Source of the DNA: Nemophila menziesii | Taxonomy: Eukaryota; Streptophyta; Magnoliopsida; Boraginales; Hydrophyllaceae | Length of the DNA stretch: 64,000 nucleotides | Direction of reading: 5' to 3' | NCBI GenBank assembly: GCA_029959085.1 | Contig: JARWIR010000002.1 | Span: forward strand, 39,118,233-39,182,232 | Shown: in pieces, positions 43,759 to 54,892 of the stretch | Layout of the letters: every line of letters begins with the position of its first letter | Position numbering within the stretch: the first letter of the stretch is position 1 | The notes under the pieces: generated by a model | What the model was told of the DNA's origin: nothing | The model's database searches: none | The model's input: only the letters and a program-made list of their open reading frames with translations | Program-made: the position numbers and the translations under genes

Positions 43759-46700
43759 CTAGGGAGCTTCGAGGAGGTACATGACCTCTCCGGGATGTGG
43801 ATCTTCCGAGTCATTGATATCCTAGCCTCCATGATAAATCTCCAATCGATGATCATTCACCATGAAGGTGCGGTGCTCGATTGGATGGCTCCATGAGGAA
43901 TGACTTTGGTCACAATGTAGGGACCAGACCATTTCGATCTCAACTTACCCGGATAATTGCTGAACTTGGAGTTGTATTTTAGGACCCTTTATCCAACTTC
44001 AAACATTTCTTCACGGATACTATTATCATGCCATATCTTTGTATTCTCTTTATAAATTTTAGCATTCTCATAGGCATGTAATCGAAACTCATCAAGTTCA
44101 TTTAACTTCAGCATATGATTTTCACCGGCTAAAGTAGGATCTAAATTCAACTGCGCTATAGCCCAATATGCACCTAATTCAAGTTCAAGAGGTAACTGAC
44201 AAGCCTTACCATATACCATACGATATGGAGATGCACCAACTGGGGTTTTGAACGCGATACGATAAGCCCACAATGCATTATCTAACTTTATTGACCAATC
44301 TTTTCTTGTGGGACCAACAGTCCTCTCTAGAATGGATTTGACCTCTCGCTTAGAGACCTCGGCTTGACCATTGGCTTGCGGATGATAAGCGGTAGATATA
44401 CGATGTCTTACCCCATACTTCTCTAGAACTTTTTTCAAATATTTATTCACGAAGTGAGAACATCCATCACTGATAATAACTCTAGGCGTAACTTGTCTAG
44501 TGAAGATGTGTGGCTTCAAAAATTTAATCACTACTCGCAAATCATTAGATGGTAGAGCCACAGCCTCTACCCATTTGGACACATAATCAACAACTAATAG
44601 GATGTATTGTTTCCCATTGGATGGCACAAAGGGATCCATAAAATCAATACCCCATACATCAAATATTTCAACTTCAAGTACATTATTACGTGGCATCTCA
44701 TCCATCTTGGATATATTACCAGTAAACTGGCATCTATGACATCTCTTGACATACTCATGGCAATCCTTATGTAAAGTAGGCCAATAAAAACCAGATTGTG
44801 GTACCTTGGCAGTTGTGCGGTCACCTTTGAAATGTCCTCCATAGGGTGAATCCTAACAACACGCCACCACTGACAACACATCTTTCTCAGGTATGCATCT
44901 TCTTACCATTTGGTCACCACATATTTTGTAGTGGAAAGGATCCTCCCAAAATAACTGTTTGGCACGGTGACTTAGTCTCTTTCTTTCTTGTGAAGTAGCT
45001 CCTTCAGGAAAGGAACCACGCACAATCATATTCGTGATGTCTGCATACCAAGTAGTACAATCATAAATGGAAAATATACTCTCATCTAGGAACTCCTCTC
45101 TAACCAATTCAGGACCACTATTAGATTCGGAACCTTCAAGACGAGACAAATAATCTGCAACTTGATTATCACACCCTTTTCGATCTCGAATCTCTAAATC
45201 AAACTACTGTAATAGTAAAACCCACCTAATTAAGCGTGGCTTGGCATCTTTCTTCTCCATGAGGTATTTAATCGCAGAATGATCGGTGGACACAACAATT
45301 TTCGCCCCAAGGAGATAGGAACGAATTTTGTCAAAGGCATATACAACAACCAAAAGCTCCTTCTCGGTCACAGTATAATTAATCTGAGAACTAGTGAAAG
45401 TCTTACTTGCATAGTATATAGAATGTAATACCTTCTCTTTTCTCTGACCCAACACAACATTAATGGCTAAATCACTAGTGTCACACATACTTCAAACGGA
45501 ATCTTCCAGTAAGGAGGTAATACAATAGGCGTAGTATTAAGCTTCTCCTTAATCTCTTGAAATACCATCATGCAAGCTTCATAAAAAAGGAATTTAGCAT
45601 CCTTTTTTAGTAAGTTAACAATGTTTTAGCGATTTTAGAGAAATCCTTGATGAAACGGCGATAAAACCCAGCATGGCCTAGGAAGCTTCTTACCCCTTTC
45701 ACAGAAACAGGAGGGGGTAGGGTCTTTATTACCTCAATCTTAGCACGATCAACTCTAAACCAGAACTCAAAACCTTGTGTCCTAACACTATACCTTCACG
45801 AACCATAAAGTGACATTTTTTTCCAGTTCAAAACCAAATCAGTCTCCTTGCATCTAATTAAGACCTTCTCTAGATTCTGCAAGCAATTATAAAAATTAAC
45901 TCCAAAAACAGAAAAGTCATCCATAAATACCTCAACGAATCGATCAATCATATCTCCAAATATTTCCATCATACAACATTGGAAAGTAGCAGGTGCATTA
46001 CATAATCCAAAGGGCATCCTTCGGTATGCGAAAGTACCAAAGGGACATGTGAATGTGGTTGTGTTGGTCATCGAGATCTACGCATATCTGATTGTAACCT
46101 GAATAACCATCTAAGAAACAATAATATTCTCTACCTGCTAACTTGTCCAACATCTGTTCTATGAATGGAAGTGGAAAGTGGTCTTTCATAGTAGCTTTGT
46201 TCAACTTACGGTAGTACATACACACTCTCCAACCTACTACAGTTCTTGAGGGTATGGCTTCGTTCTGATCATTCAAGATGGTATTGATACCACCATTCTT
46301 TGGTACGCATTGAACTGGACTTACCCAATCACTACTAGCTATGATATAGATGACTCCCGCATCTAGTAGCTCAATAACCTCTTTCTTTACCACTTCTTTC
46401 ATTGCAGGATTCAATCTTCTCTATCCTTCAACTGAGCGTGTACTATCATTCTCCACAAAAATTTTGTGTTGATAATAGGAGGGACTAATACATTTGATAT
46501 CAGCAATAGTCCAACCTATCGCCTCTTTTTGGCTCTTAGTATACGCAACCGTTTGTCTTCTTGAGGACCTGTTAAAGTAGCTGAAACAATAACAGGTAAA
46601 GTGTTATTAGTACCTAAATAAGCATACCTCTACGGTGACAGAGTGGTTTCTCTTCTAATTTCCGGGGAGACTCAATAGATAGTTTCTTTTGAGGTTCAAT

Positions 46701-47640
46701 CTCCCCCGCGTCTCGTAACTGTTTATAGGCTAAACGCCTATAATTCGGATTCTCAGAATTAAGAGCTACCACTGTTTCGGCAAGCTCCTCCATCATCTCA
46801 GGTAAATCAAGTGTAAGGGAAACCTGCAAAATATCATCATAATTAAAACAATCATATATCTCTTGCGTGGCATGCTCTACTACATCCATTATTAAACAGT
46901 CCTCTTGGGAATCTGGAAATTTCATCGCCCTGAACACATTGACCTTTACCTCCTCGTCTTGGATTCGCATAGTTAATTCTCCGTTTTCTACATCGATAAA
47001 AGTACGCCCCGTGGCTAGGAATGGTCGTCCCAAAATGATGGGGACATTCTATCTGCGTTGTATTCAAGAATAACAAAGTCAAATGGAAAAATTAACATAC
47101 CTGCCTTGACGAGGACATCTTCTATTCCCCCCTCAGGATGTACGAGGGATATGTTAGTCATTTGTAAGACCATAGAGGTAGGTCTCGCATTACCCACTTT
47201 CAACTTATCAAAAACTGATTTGGGCATGAGATTGATACTTGCACCCAAATCGCACAAAGCCTATCCTTGCCATTCATTACCAATAGAAATCGGAATTGTA
47301 AAACTCCCAGGATCAAGTAACTTAGGTGGCAACTTACTTTGACAGATGGCGCTACACTCTTCTGGCAATCCTATCATCTTATTATCACAATATGGCCTTT
47401 TATTGGTGATGGCCCTTTTCAAGAACTTCACATACTTTGTTACATCTTTAATAGCATCTAAGAACGGTATGTTAATGTTCAAACCTCTCACCATATTTAA
47501 AAATCTTTGATAATCAACCATATCTCCTTTCTTCTGAATTCTTGATGGGAAAGGTGGAGGAGGACGGGTTTCTACAAAATCTTTCTTCTTGGGTATCTCC
47601 GGAATCTTCTCCACTTCCACCACTTCATCATTTTATTTTC
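43759..47640 (-). pseudogene. Athila pol (element X)
   Basis: Minus-strand polyprotein. Protease near 47257 (MCDLGASINLMP) and LATGRTFIDVENGELTMRIQ near 46990; RT with YYRKLNKATMKDHFPLPFI, FTCPFGTFAYRRMPFGL and the active site FMDDFSVFG (46240-45905); RNase H with [18 protein letters not shown] and [13 protein letters not shown] (45400-45240); integrase with CTRC-like zinc end, IDFMDPF, IISDGCSHFVN and GQAEVSKREVKS (44690-44310). The Asp, Asp, Glu catalytic residues are kept. Frameshifts separate protease halves, RT halves, RNase H and integrase, and a stop follows FEVG near 43987. The pol end is TAG at 43759-43761. Confidence 0.9.
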
Positions 47641-47820
47641 CATATCCCTTACCGATTTTTCTTTTCTGGTTATTTATTTTTCTTTCATACACGGAAAGGG
47701 TGGTGGTTGAAATTGCTTACCGCTTCTTGTTTTGATCACATTACAATCCTCTCTTTGTTTAGGAATTTATGTGTCACTTGGGAATTGGACTTGACCTCGA
47801 ACATTCAAAGTATTGGCGAT
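47641..47820 (-). pseudogene. C-terminal end of gag (element X), cut by element Y
   Basis: On the minus strand the sequence corresponding to EDCKAVTLRSGKNLPPPPF of element A is recognisable near 47700-47760 (EDCNVIKTRSGKQF-like). It ends exactly at the LTR terminus at 47821, so the rest of gag is absent. Confidence 0.7.
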
Positions 47821-49369
47821 TGGTGGTCCTTTGTGTGTTCTAAAATAAATGCAATAAATAATCGAACCACAACCGCAAGTGTACGGTTGTCCCAAGTAGT
47901 ATAATTGATAAAACAGATTCGTTCCAAGGACGGGATGGTTGACTACAATGCTTATCTATTAATGATTGATTGCACTTATGAAAGCAAATAAAGATAATAT
48001 GTTTGTTTGGTTTTGTCGTAATGCTAAGTAAATGAAAGACAATTATTAAAATGCAAATAAAATCTAAGACGCAAGTAAAATGATGTAAAACGCAATATGA
48101 GAAGTAGTACTTGAGAACGCAAGGATCCTCCCAATCCTATTTCCTAACTCATGTTGTTTAAGGGCTAAATTGGTCAATTACAATGGTCGGGATTCTAAAT
48201 TCCTTATACCCCCGTCAGGGTGGACTATAAGGCGATCCTAGAGTGTCACTAGTCCCGTCAGGGTAAATATGATCCACCTTTGGATGTTTAAGTTTTATTA
48301 CCTCATTGTCCCTAGGATTAGCTAAGTTTGTCAGAATCAATAGCTTCTATCCTAGATTGAATAAATGGTTCTGTATCTAAACCCTCCGTCAGGATGATCC
48401 AATCGCCACTAATTGGAATAGCCTAAATACTAACACCTGTTCCTAGTTCATGACGCTAAAAACAGTAAATATTCTCAATTTATCGAAAAGAGTAAAAGCC
48501 CCAATCTAGTTTAATTTAACAGAAACCCAAATTCAACATTCGAAATTCAATAAGATTGGGATTCACCCATTAATTGTTCTCAAGCATGCTCATATTAAAA
48601 AGAAAAACTAAATTAAATGTAAAGGAATTCATATTTGATTACAAAATTAAAAGTTAAAAGAACCTAATTTCCGGAATAGGAATGACTACGAACGGAGATA
48701 TAGACCCTCTCCAGCTCTTCTAGCTTCTTCTTTCTTCCTTCTGTTGCTTCTCTCTGGTGTTTTAATCTTGCAGAATGTGAATTGTTTTGAAAATAGAAGT
48801 CAAAGGCTGGTTTTATATGTGGAAAAACGGATTAGGGCTTGGATCTAAGAATAAAACACTAATTAAATGTCCAAGCCCAAATTCTAAGCCCAAAATTCCG
48901 TAACTGCTGATACACCTTCACTAAAACGGCTTTTCTTGATTCGTTATGACTCCGATTGACCTCATTCCAGTTGCTAAAGTTCCGTAATTCGATAAGGAAT
49001 GTTTTCTCCTCAAAGGTCAGCGGCTAAATCATCGCTTAAGCACCTAGAAATCAGCAATCTATGGCCTGGAAAATGGATTTTCAGCTTTAAAAATAATATC
49101 TTCGGGATTTATCTTCAAGTCTTGACTCTATCTCTTGATCTTTGACTTTCTCCTCGGATTCCTCTTCTAGCTAATATCTAAAACCTGTAAACTTTACACT
49201 AAAAATACCAATATTACGCGCAAAAGCTTAATAAACTAAAAATGCTAGAAATAAAAGAGGAAAATCATATTATTGCATATTTAGTCCAAAAGTCTATCAG
49301 ATTGATTAAATAAACACCAAAAATGATGTCTCCTAAGGGTCAAAAATAAGAACAATTAGGGAGACATCA
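47821..49369 (-). repeat. 3' LTR of element Y
   Basis: 1549 bp, plus strand TGGTGGTCCTT to GGGAGACATCA. It has subfamily-specific variants: TAGTGGCGATTGG in place of ATGTGGCGTGTGG, and GTCATGAACTAGG in place of GTCGCGAACTAAG on the sense strand. These are shared only with 50851-51487. Confidence 0.92.
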
Positions 49370-50820
49370 AGACCCCCAACTCAAACCTTTGTCGTCCCGA
49401 CAAAGCAAAACAAAACAAAACAAGGGGTAGAAGTAAACGTAAGAACAAATAGAAGCTAGCAAATAAACCTAAAGCAATTCTTAAGATAAATCTCATATAG
49501 CAAAACTCTAAGAACTAACATATACATACACTAATCATGCAACATCAAATATAAATAATCTCAATCATAAAATTAAAGTCGCAATGCTTGAAGGTTACAC
49601 TTGTACTCATCTCTGTATGATGGCTATAGGGTGGTCATTAATCCTACCTCTCTTTGAACGCTCCACCTAATATATTCCCTATCAACAGAATTATAAATTC
49701 ACTATGCACTTAGGAATCACGAGGTCTTTATGGTTTTAATATTGGCTTAAGGACGGTATGGATATATATTTGGTAAATTTGAAGTGAGCTTTTGGCTCTC
49801 TCCTCACTTACCATCAACAATGTCCTCGAGCTTGATTTTACGCTCAAGAATGTTCTCACTCACCCATTTGACGCGCTAATGTTGCGTCCCCAATGTCAAC
49901 CCAAATAAAACTAAGATGATTTTCAAAAAATATTCCCCTTTGCCGATTTAATTATTCTTTCTTTTTATTTTCTTTTTCATTTCTTTTCTTCTTTTTTTGT
50001 ACAAGATACCCATGACCATCATTTTGATGTGAAAATTCATGTCTCTTATATTTTTTTTTTTCATTTCTCGGCAAAAGGTTACAAATAATAATATCATCTT
50101 TTATTTTTGTGGCCCAATACAAACACATATACTCCCTTCCCAATGTAAATTCCCAAATGTGGACCCTCCACCCCAAACTCAAGCTCGAGACAAGTCTCAG
50201 GGTTGTGATTCAAGTGCGGGTCATTTGGTCATGCCTAATAATCTAAAGGATAATGGGCTTATATCGTGGTTACAAACGAAAAGGCTTAAGGCTCAAACTT
50301 GGGCTAAGACGGATAATATTATTATAAGGGATAGCAAGCTAAAATGCTTCAAATTGGCTAACAAAGAACTGTCCCTATCATTTTCCTAAGTACATAGCTT
50401 GTCTTTAGTTCATAGCTAGGTGGGTTCTCTACTAATTAGGATTTCACGTTCTACACACCAAACATATTCCTTAAGTACAAGCTTACTTAATTTGCATTGT
50501 TCATTAATTTTTCCTATCAATTACCTATGTTCGCATGCAATTGTAAGTGCGTTTTATGTTATTCCCTAAAGTCCACTATTTACTATTATAGATTCATTAA
50601 AAGTATGCTTAAAGGGACATTTAAAATCTTCTATAGTCAAGCGCAACTCCGAAAATTATTTTATTGAAAGCAAATAAAACACATAACACATAAAAACTGG
50701 GATGAGGCAACGAACCCCACCCCAAACTCAAAAAGGAGTCGTGTACCCACGACTCGAAAAGACTCAACGCAATAAAAATAAACTAAACTAACTAAAACGC
50801 GAAAGGGATAGAAAATGTAT
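49370..50820 (-). other. 3' UTR of element Y
   Basis: Polypurine tract GAGTTGGGGGTCT on the minus strand (49370-49382), and GAGTTTGGGGT tracts at about 50171-50181 and 50720-50730. It has the same block order as 3708-5173 reversed, but the AACCGGGAACCCGGTT pair present in I and A is missing. No gene. Confidence 0.75.
50736..50755 (-). promoter_or_regulatory. Conserved stem-loop after ORF3 (element Y)
   Basis: Minus strand GAGTCGTG-GGTA-CACGACTC: the 8-bp stem is intact and one loop base differs from the other three copies. Confidence 0.6.
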
Positions 50821-50850
50821 CTTAACCAGCGCGAGGCTGGTTATCGGTGT

Positions 50851-51487
50851 AGCGTCATGAACTAGGAACAGGTGTTAGTATTTAGGCTATTCCAATTAGT
50901 GGCGATTGGATCATCCTGACGGAGGGTTTAGATACAGAACCATTTATTCAATCTAGGATAGAAGCTATTGATTCTGACGAACTTAGCTAATCCTAGGGCC
51001 AATGAGGTAATAAAACTTAAACATGCAGAGGTGGATCATATTTACCCTGACGGGACTAGTGACTCTCTAGGATCGCCTTATAGTACACCCTGACGGGGGT
51101 ATAAGGAATTTAGAATCCCGACCATTGTAATTGACCAATTTAGCCCTTAAACAACATTAGTTAGGAAATAGGATTGGGAGGATCCTTGCGTTCTCAAGTA
51201 CTACTTCTCATATTGCGTTTTACATCATTTTACTTGCGTCTTAGCTTTTATTTGCATTTTAATAATTGTCTTTCATTTACTTAGCATTACGACAAAACCA
51301 AACAAACATATTATCTTTATTTGCTTTCATAAGTGCAATCAATCATTAATAGATAAGCATTGTAGTCAACCATCCCGTCCTTGGAACGAATTTGTTTTAT
51401 CAATTATACGACTTGGGACAACCGTACACTTGCGGTTGTGGTTCGATTATTTATTGCATTTATTTTAGAACACACAAAGGACCACCA
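50851..51487 (+). repeat. Truncated 5' LTR (3' 637 bp) of element A
   Basis: Begins abruptly with AGCGTCATGAACTAGG and ends CAAAGGACCACCA. It is a near-identical inverted copy of 47821-48457, also 637 bp, with the 2.4-kb segment 48458-50850 between them. Confidence 0.92.
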
Positions 51488-51493
51488 AGTTTT

Positions 51494-51511
51494 TGGCGCC
51501 GCTGCCGGGGA
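51494..51511 (+). promoter_or_regulatory. Primer-binding site, tRNA-Asp type
   Basis: TGGCGCCGCTGCCGGGGA, six bases after the LTR. It is complementary to the 3' end of plant tRNA-Asp (from memory) with one mismatch. A tRNA annealed here primes minus-strand cDNA. Confidence 0.85.
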
Positions 51512-51622
51512 CGGTAGCGTGTGACCACGGTGTTTATCCTTTAGTGATAGTTGCATTTATTTTATTTTATCAGTTTTACGCTTTGTGTTTGTTTATCTTT
51601 CTCAGGTTTTTAGGTTTGGTGT

Positions 51623-54600
51623 ATGCGAAGAAGGCTATTCAAGGATCTAGAGCCAACACCTCCGATCCTTAGTAATCCAGAATCGTTGATCAGACTTGCT
51701 AACAAGAGAAGAAGAGAACGAGAAGCTTTAGAGGTAGAAGAATTAATTAACAGAATGGATGAGATAAATCTTCAAGATCAACAAAATAATCAACCAGGTC
51801 AACTAGGCGCAAATGGCCAACCTTTAGCGCCACCTGGCCTTATTCCTCCAATTCCACCATTGAATCCTAATCCTCAAGTTCAGATAGTAATGAATCAAGA
51901 TCCATGGTTTACTAAAGGTCCACCAGAAGTTCCATTCCGTGCTCCTGCTATAGGAGTAGGTGTTCCAAACATAGATGTTCCAAGATTTCGTCCAGATTCG
52001 GGTATGATAGTGATGTCTCCCTAATTGTTCTTATTTTTTACCCTTAGGAGACATCATTTTTTGTGTTTATTTAATTAATTTGATAGACTTTTGGACTTAA
52101 TATGCAATAATCCGGAATTTCCTTTTTATTTCTAGCATTTTTAATTTATTAAACTTTTGTGCGTAATATTGGTATTTTTAGTGTAAATTTACAGGTTTTA
52201 GATGTTAGCTAGGAGAGGAATCCGAGGAGAAAGTCAAAGATCGTGAATTAGAGTCAAGACTTGAAGATAAATCCCGAAGATAATATTTTGAGAGCTGAAA
52301 ATCCATTTTCCAGGCCATAGATTGCTGATTTCGAGGTTCTTGAATGATGATTTAGCCGCTGACCTTTGAAGAGAAAACATTCCTTATCGAGTTACGGAAC
52401 TTTAGCAACTGGAATGAGGTCAATCGAAGTCATAACGCATCGGGAAAAGACTTTTTAGTGAAGGTGTATCAGCAGTTACGGGATTTTTGGGCTTAGAATT
52501 TGGGCTTGGACATCTAATTAGTATTTTATTTTCTGGCCCAAGCCCTAGTCCGAATTTATGCTTATAAGAGGAGGTCTGGACTTCTATTTTTCACACAATT
52601 CACATTCCACAAGATTAAACACCAGAGAGAAGCAACAGAAGGAAGAAAGAAGAAGCTACAAGAGCTGGAGAGGGTCTATATCTCCGTTCGTAGTCACTCC
52701 AATTCCGGAAATTAGGTTCTTTTTATATTTTAATTTTGTAATCAATATGAATTACATTTCTTTTAATTTAGTTTTTCTTTTTAATATGAGCTAAGCTTTT
52801 CATAGTGCTTGAGAACAAACAATGGGTGAATCCCAATTTTATGAAATAACGAATGTTGAATTTGGGTTTATGTAAATTAAATTAGATTGGGTCTATTACT
52901 CTTTTCGATAATTTGTGATTATTTACTGTTTTTAGAGTCGCGAACTAAGAACAGGTATTAGTATCTAGGCTATTCCACATATGTGGCGTGTGGATCATCC
53001 TGACGGAGGGTTTAGGTATAGAATTAATTATTCAATCTAGGATAAAAGCTATTGATTCTGACGAACTTAGCTAATTCTAGGGCCAATGAGGTAAAACACT
53101 TAACCATCCAACGGTGGATCATATTTACCCTGACGGGACTAGTGACACTTTAGGATCGCCTTATAGTCCACCCTGACGGGGGTATAAGGAATTTAGAATC
53201 CCGACCATTGTAATTGACCAATTTAGCCGTTAAACAACATAAGTTAGGAAATAAGATTGGGAGGATCCTTGCATTCTCAAGTACTACTTCTCATATTGCG
53301 TTTTTACTCATTTTACTTGCGTCTTAGCTTTTACTTGCATTTATAATTTGTCTTTCATTTAGTAGTTTTAATAAACAAAACCAAACAAAAATATTTTATT
53401 TAAATGTTTTCATAAGTGCAACCAATCATTATCTGCTAAACATTGTAGTCAACCATCCCGTCCTTGGAACGAATCTGTATTATCCTTATTACTACTTGGG
53501 ACAACCGTACACTTGCGGTTGTGGTTCGATTAGCATTTGCATTTATTTTTAGAACACACAAAGGACCACCAGATAGCTCGGTTCCAAAATTTTGGAAACT
53601 TTCGTGGTAGACCAACAGAAGATCCTCTTAGAGCAGTACAGAAATTTAAGCAGATATGTGACTCCTATATCACACAAGGAGTTTCAAGAGAACAGATGTA
53701 TTTTGCTGCGTTTAAATTTTTTGTTATTGATGGAGCGAGTGAATGGCACGATACACAAGATCCTACGAAGATAACAAACTGGGACCAATTAGAAACTGCT
53801 TTCTTTGACAGGTATTACCCAAGTAACATGAGGTTAGATGCTGAATTAGAATTGACGCATTTCCGTCAAGAATATGATGAAACTTTGGGTAAGAGCTGGA
53901 CAAGATTCCAGATGTGTTTACGTAGAGTTCCTACTCATGGTTTTTCTGAACAACAACAGCTTAAGATATTTTATAGAGGCCTTGATGGGACTTCGAGAGA
54001 GAAATTGGATAAGCTATGTGGTGCAGGTTTTCTTCAAGTTCAACCCGCTCATGCTAAAATTATTTTAGAGAGAACAGTCAAGAACGAAGTGGGGTGGAAT
54101 TCAGCAAGAACTCCAATTAAGGGAGTGAATAATGTTGATATGGAAGAGAAATTTGCTACGTTTGAGAATAAGATTCAGAATACGATAGAGCAACAATTGA
54201 AGTAGCTTACCTTAGCTGTAAAAGAAGGATTTTCGGTTAAGAAGGTAGCTGTGCATGTTGCACAAGAGGTTTATATGTGTTCAATTTGCAGAGTAGATGA
54301 TCATGATGAGGAAAATTGTCCGAATAACCAAGAATCCGTGATGTTTATGTCCAATAGAGGTAATTTCAATTCAAGTGGTAATGGATATCAGCCTAACAGA
54401 AACCATCCTGGGTTTCAATACTCAAATCCTAATGGGACAGCCAATCCTACCTATGCGTATCAGCCGCGTCCCCAAGGTAACAACTATAATCCAAGACCAC
54501 ACGACAATTATCAAGGAGGACAAAATCAAGGCAATTATGTACAAAGACAAGCTCCTCAGAATACTTATGATGAAAATTTGAACCAAAAAGATTTACCTGC

Positions 54601-54892
54601 CCATCCACAAGAAGGAGTAGTTACCCTTCAGAAAACGGTTGAAAGTTTAATTGCTCTTCAGACACAAGCTATGGAACGTCAAAACGCAGCCAAAGCAAAT
54701 ATGAAGTTGTTTCAGAATCAGCTAAGTCAAATTAATAAACAACTGAATCAACGTTCACAAGGACAACTTCCTAGTGATACTGAGAATCCAATACAACGTG
54801 AAGATTGCAAAGCCGTTACATTACGAAGTGGTAAGAACCTTCCTCCACCTCCTTTTCCCGTGATGAAAGAAAAAGAAGTTCCAAGAAAATAA
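51623..54892 (+). pseudogene. Athila gag (element A), split by a solo LTR
   Basis: Capsid/nucleocapsid protein. The ATG at 51623 opens an Arg/Glu-rich N-terminus, then a Pro-rich part, to 52010. A solo LTR with one duplicated pentamer interrupts codon reading at 52011-53576. The frame resumes in register at 53577 with FQNFGNFRG. The retrotransposon gag domain follows (FKFFVIDGASEWHD, FFDRYYP, YRGLDGTSREKLD), broken by TAG at 54203. Then comes the CCHC knuckle CSICRVDDHDEENC (CX2CX4HX4C, about 54277-54320), a Gln/Asn/Pro-rich tail, and TAA at 54890-54892 at the gag-pol border. Apart from the insertion and these stops the coding is well kept. Confidence 0.92.
52011..53571 (+). mobile_element. 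Solo LTR inserted in gag of element A
   Basis: 1561 bp, TGATGTCTCCC to GGACCACCA, flanked by GATAG at 52006-52010 and 53572-53576. It is the same subfamily as the 3' LTR of A. The TATA box is TATAAGAG (52563-52570). The three CCTGACGG-type motifs are all present (about 52998, 53129 and 53171). Confidence 0.97.

Larger units (their letters stand above)
36678..47820 (-). mobile_element. Athila-type element X, minus strand, 5' end missing
   Basis: Diverged older member of the family. Along the plus strand: 3' LTR (36678-38240), 3' UTR, ORF3 (39667-40969), palindrome array, solo LTR of a related element, then integrase, RT, protease and the C-terminal end of gag, which is cut at 47820 by the LTR of element Y. 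It is inserted in the RT/RNase H boundary of copia element 2, preceded by GATAG. The other target duplication and the 5' LTR are not in the window. Confidence 0.9.
47821..50850 (-). mobile_element. Athila-type element Y, 3' end only, minus strand
   Basis: 3' LTR (47821-49369), polypurine tract and 3' UTR, ending inside the last codons of ORF3 at 50850. The plus strand there reads CTTAACCAGCGCGAGGCTGG, the reverse complement of the ORF3 end of I and A. The element is cut at 50850/50851, where an inverted LTR fragment begins. The left end is a precise LTR terminus within the gag of X. Confidence 0.85.
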
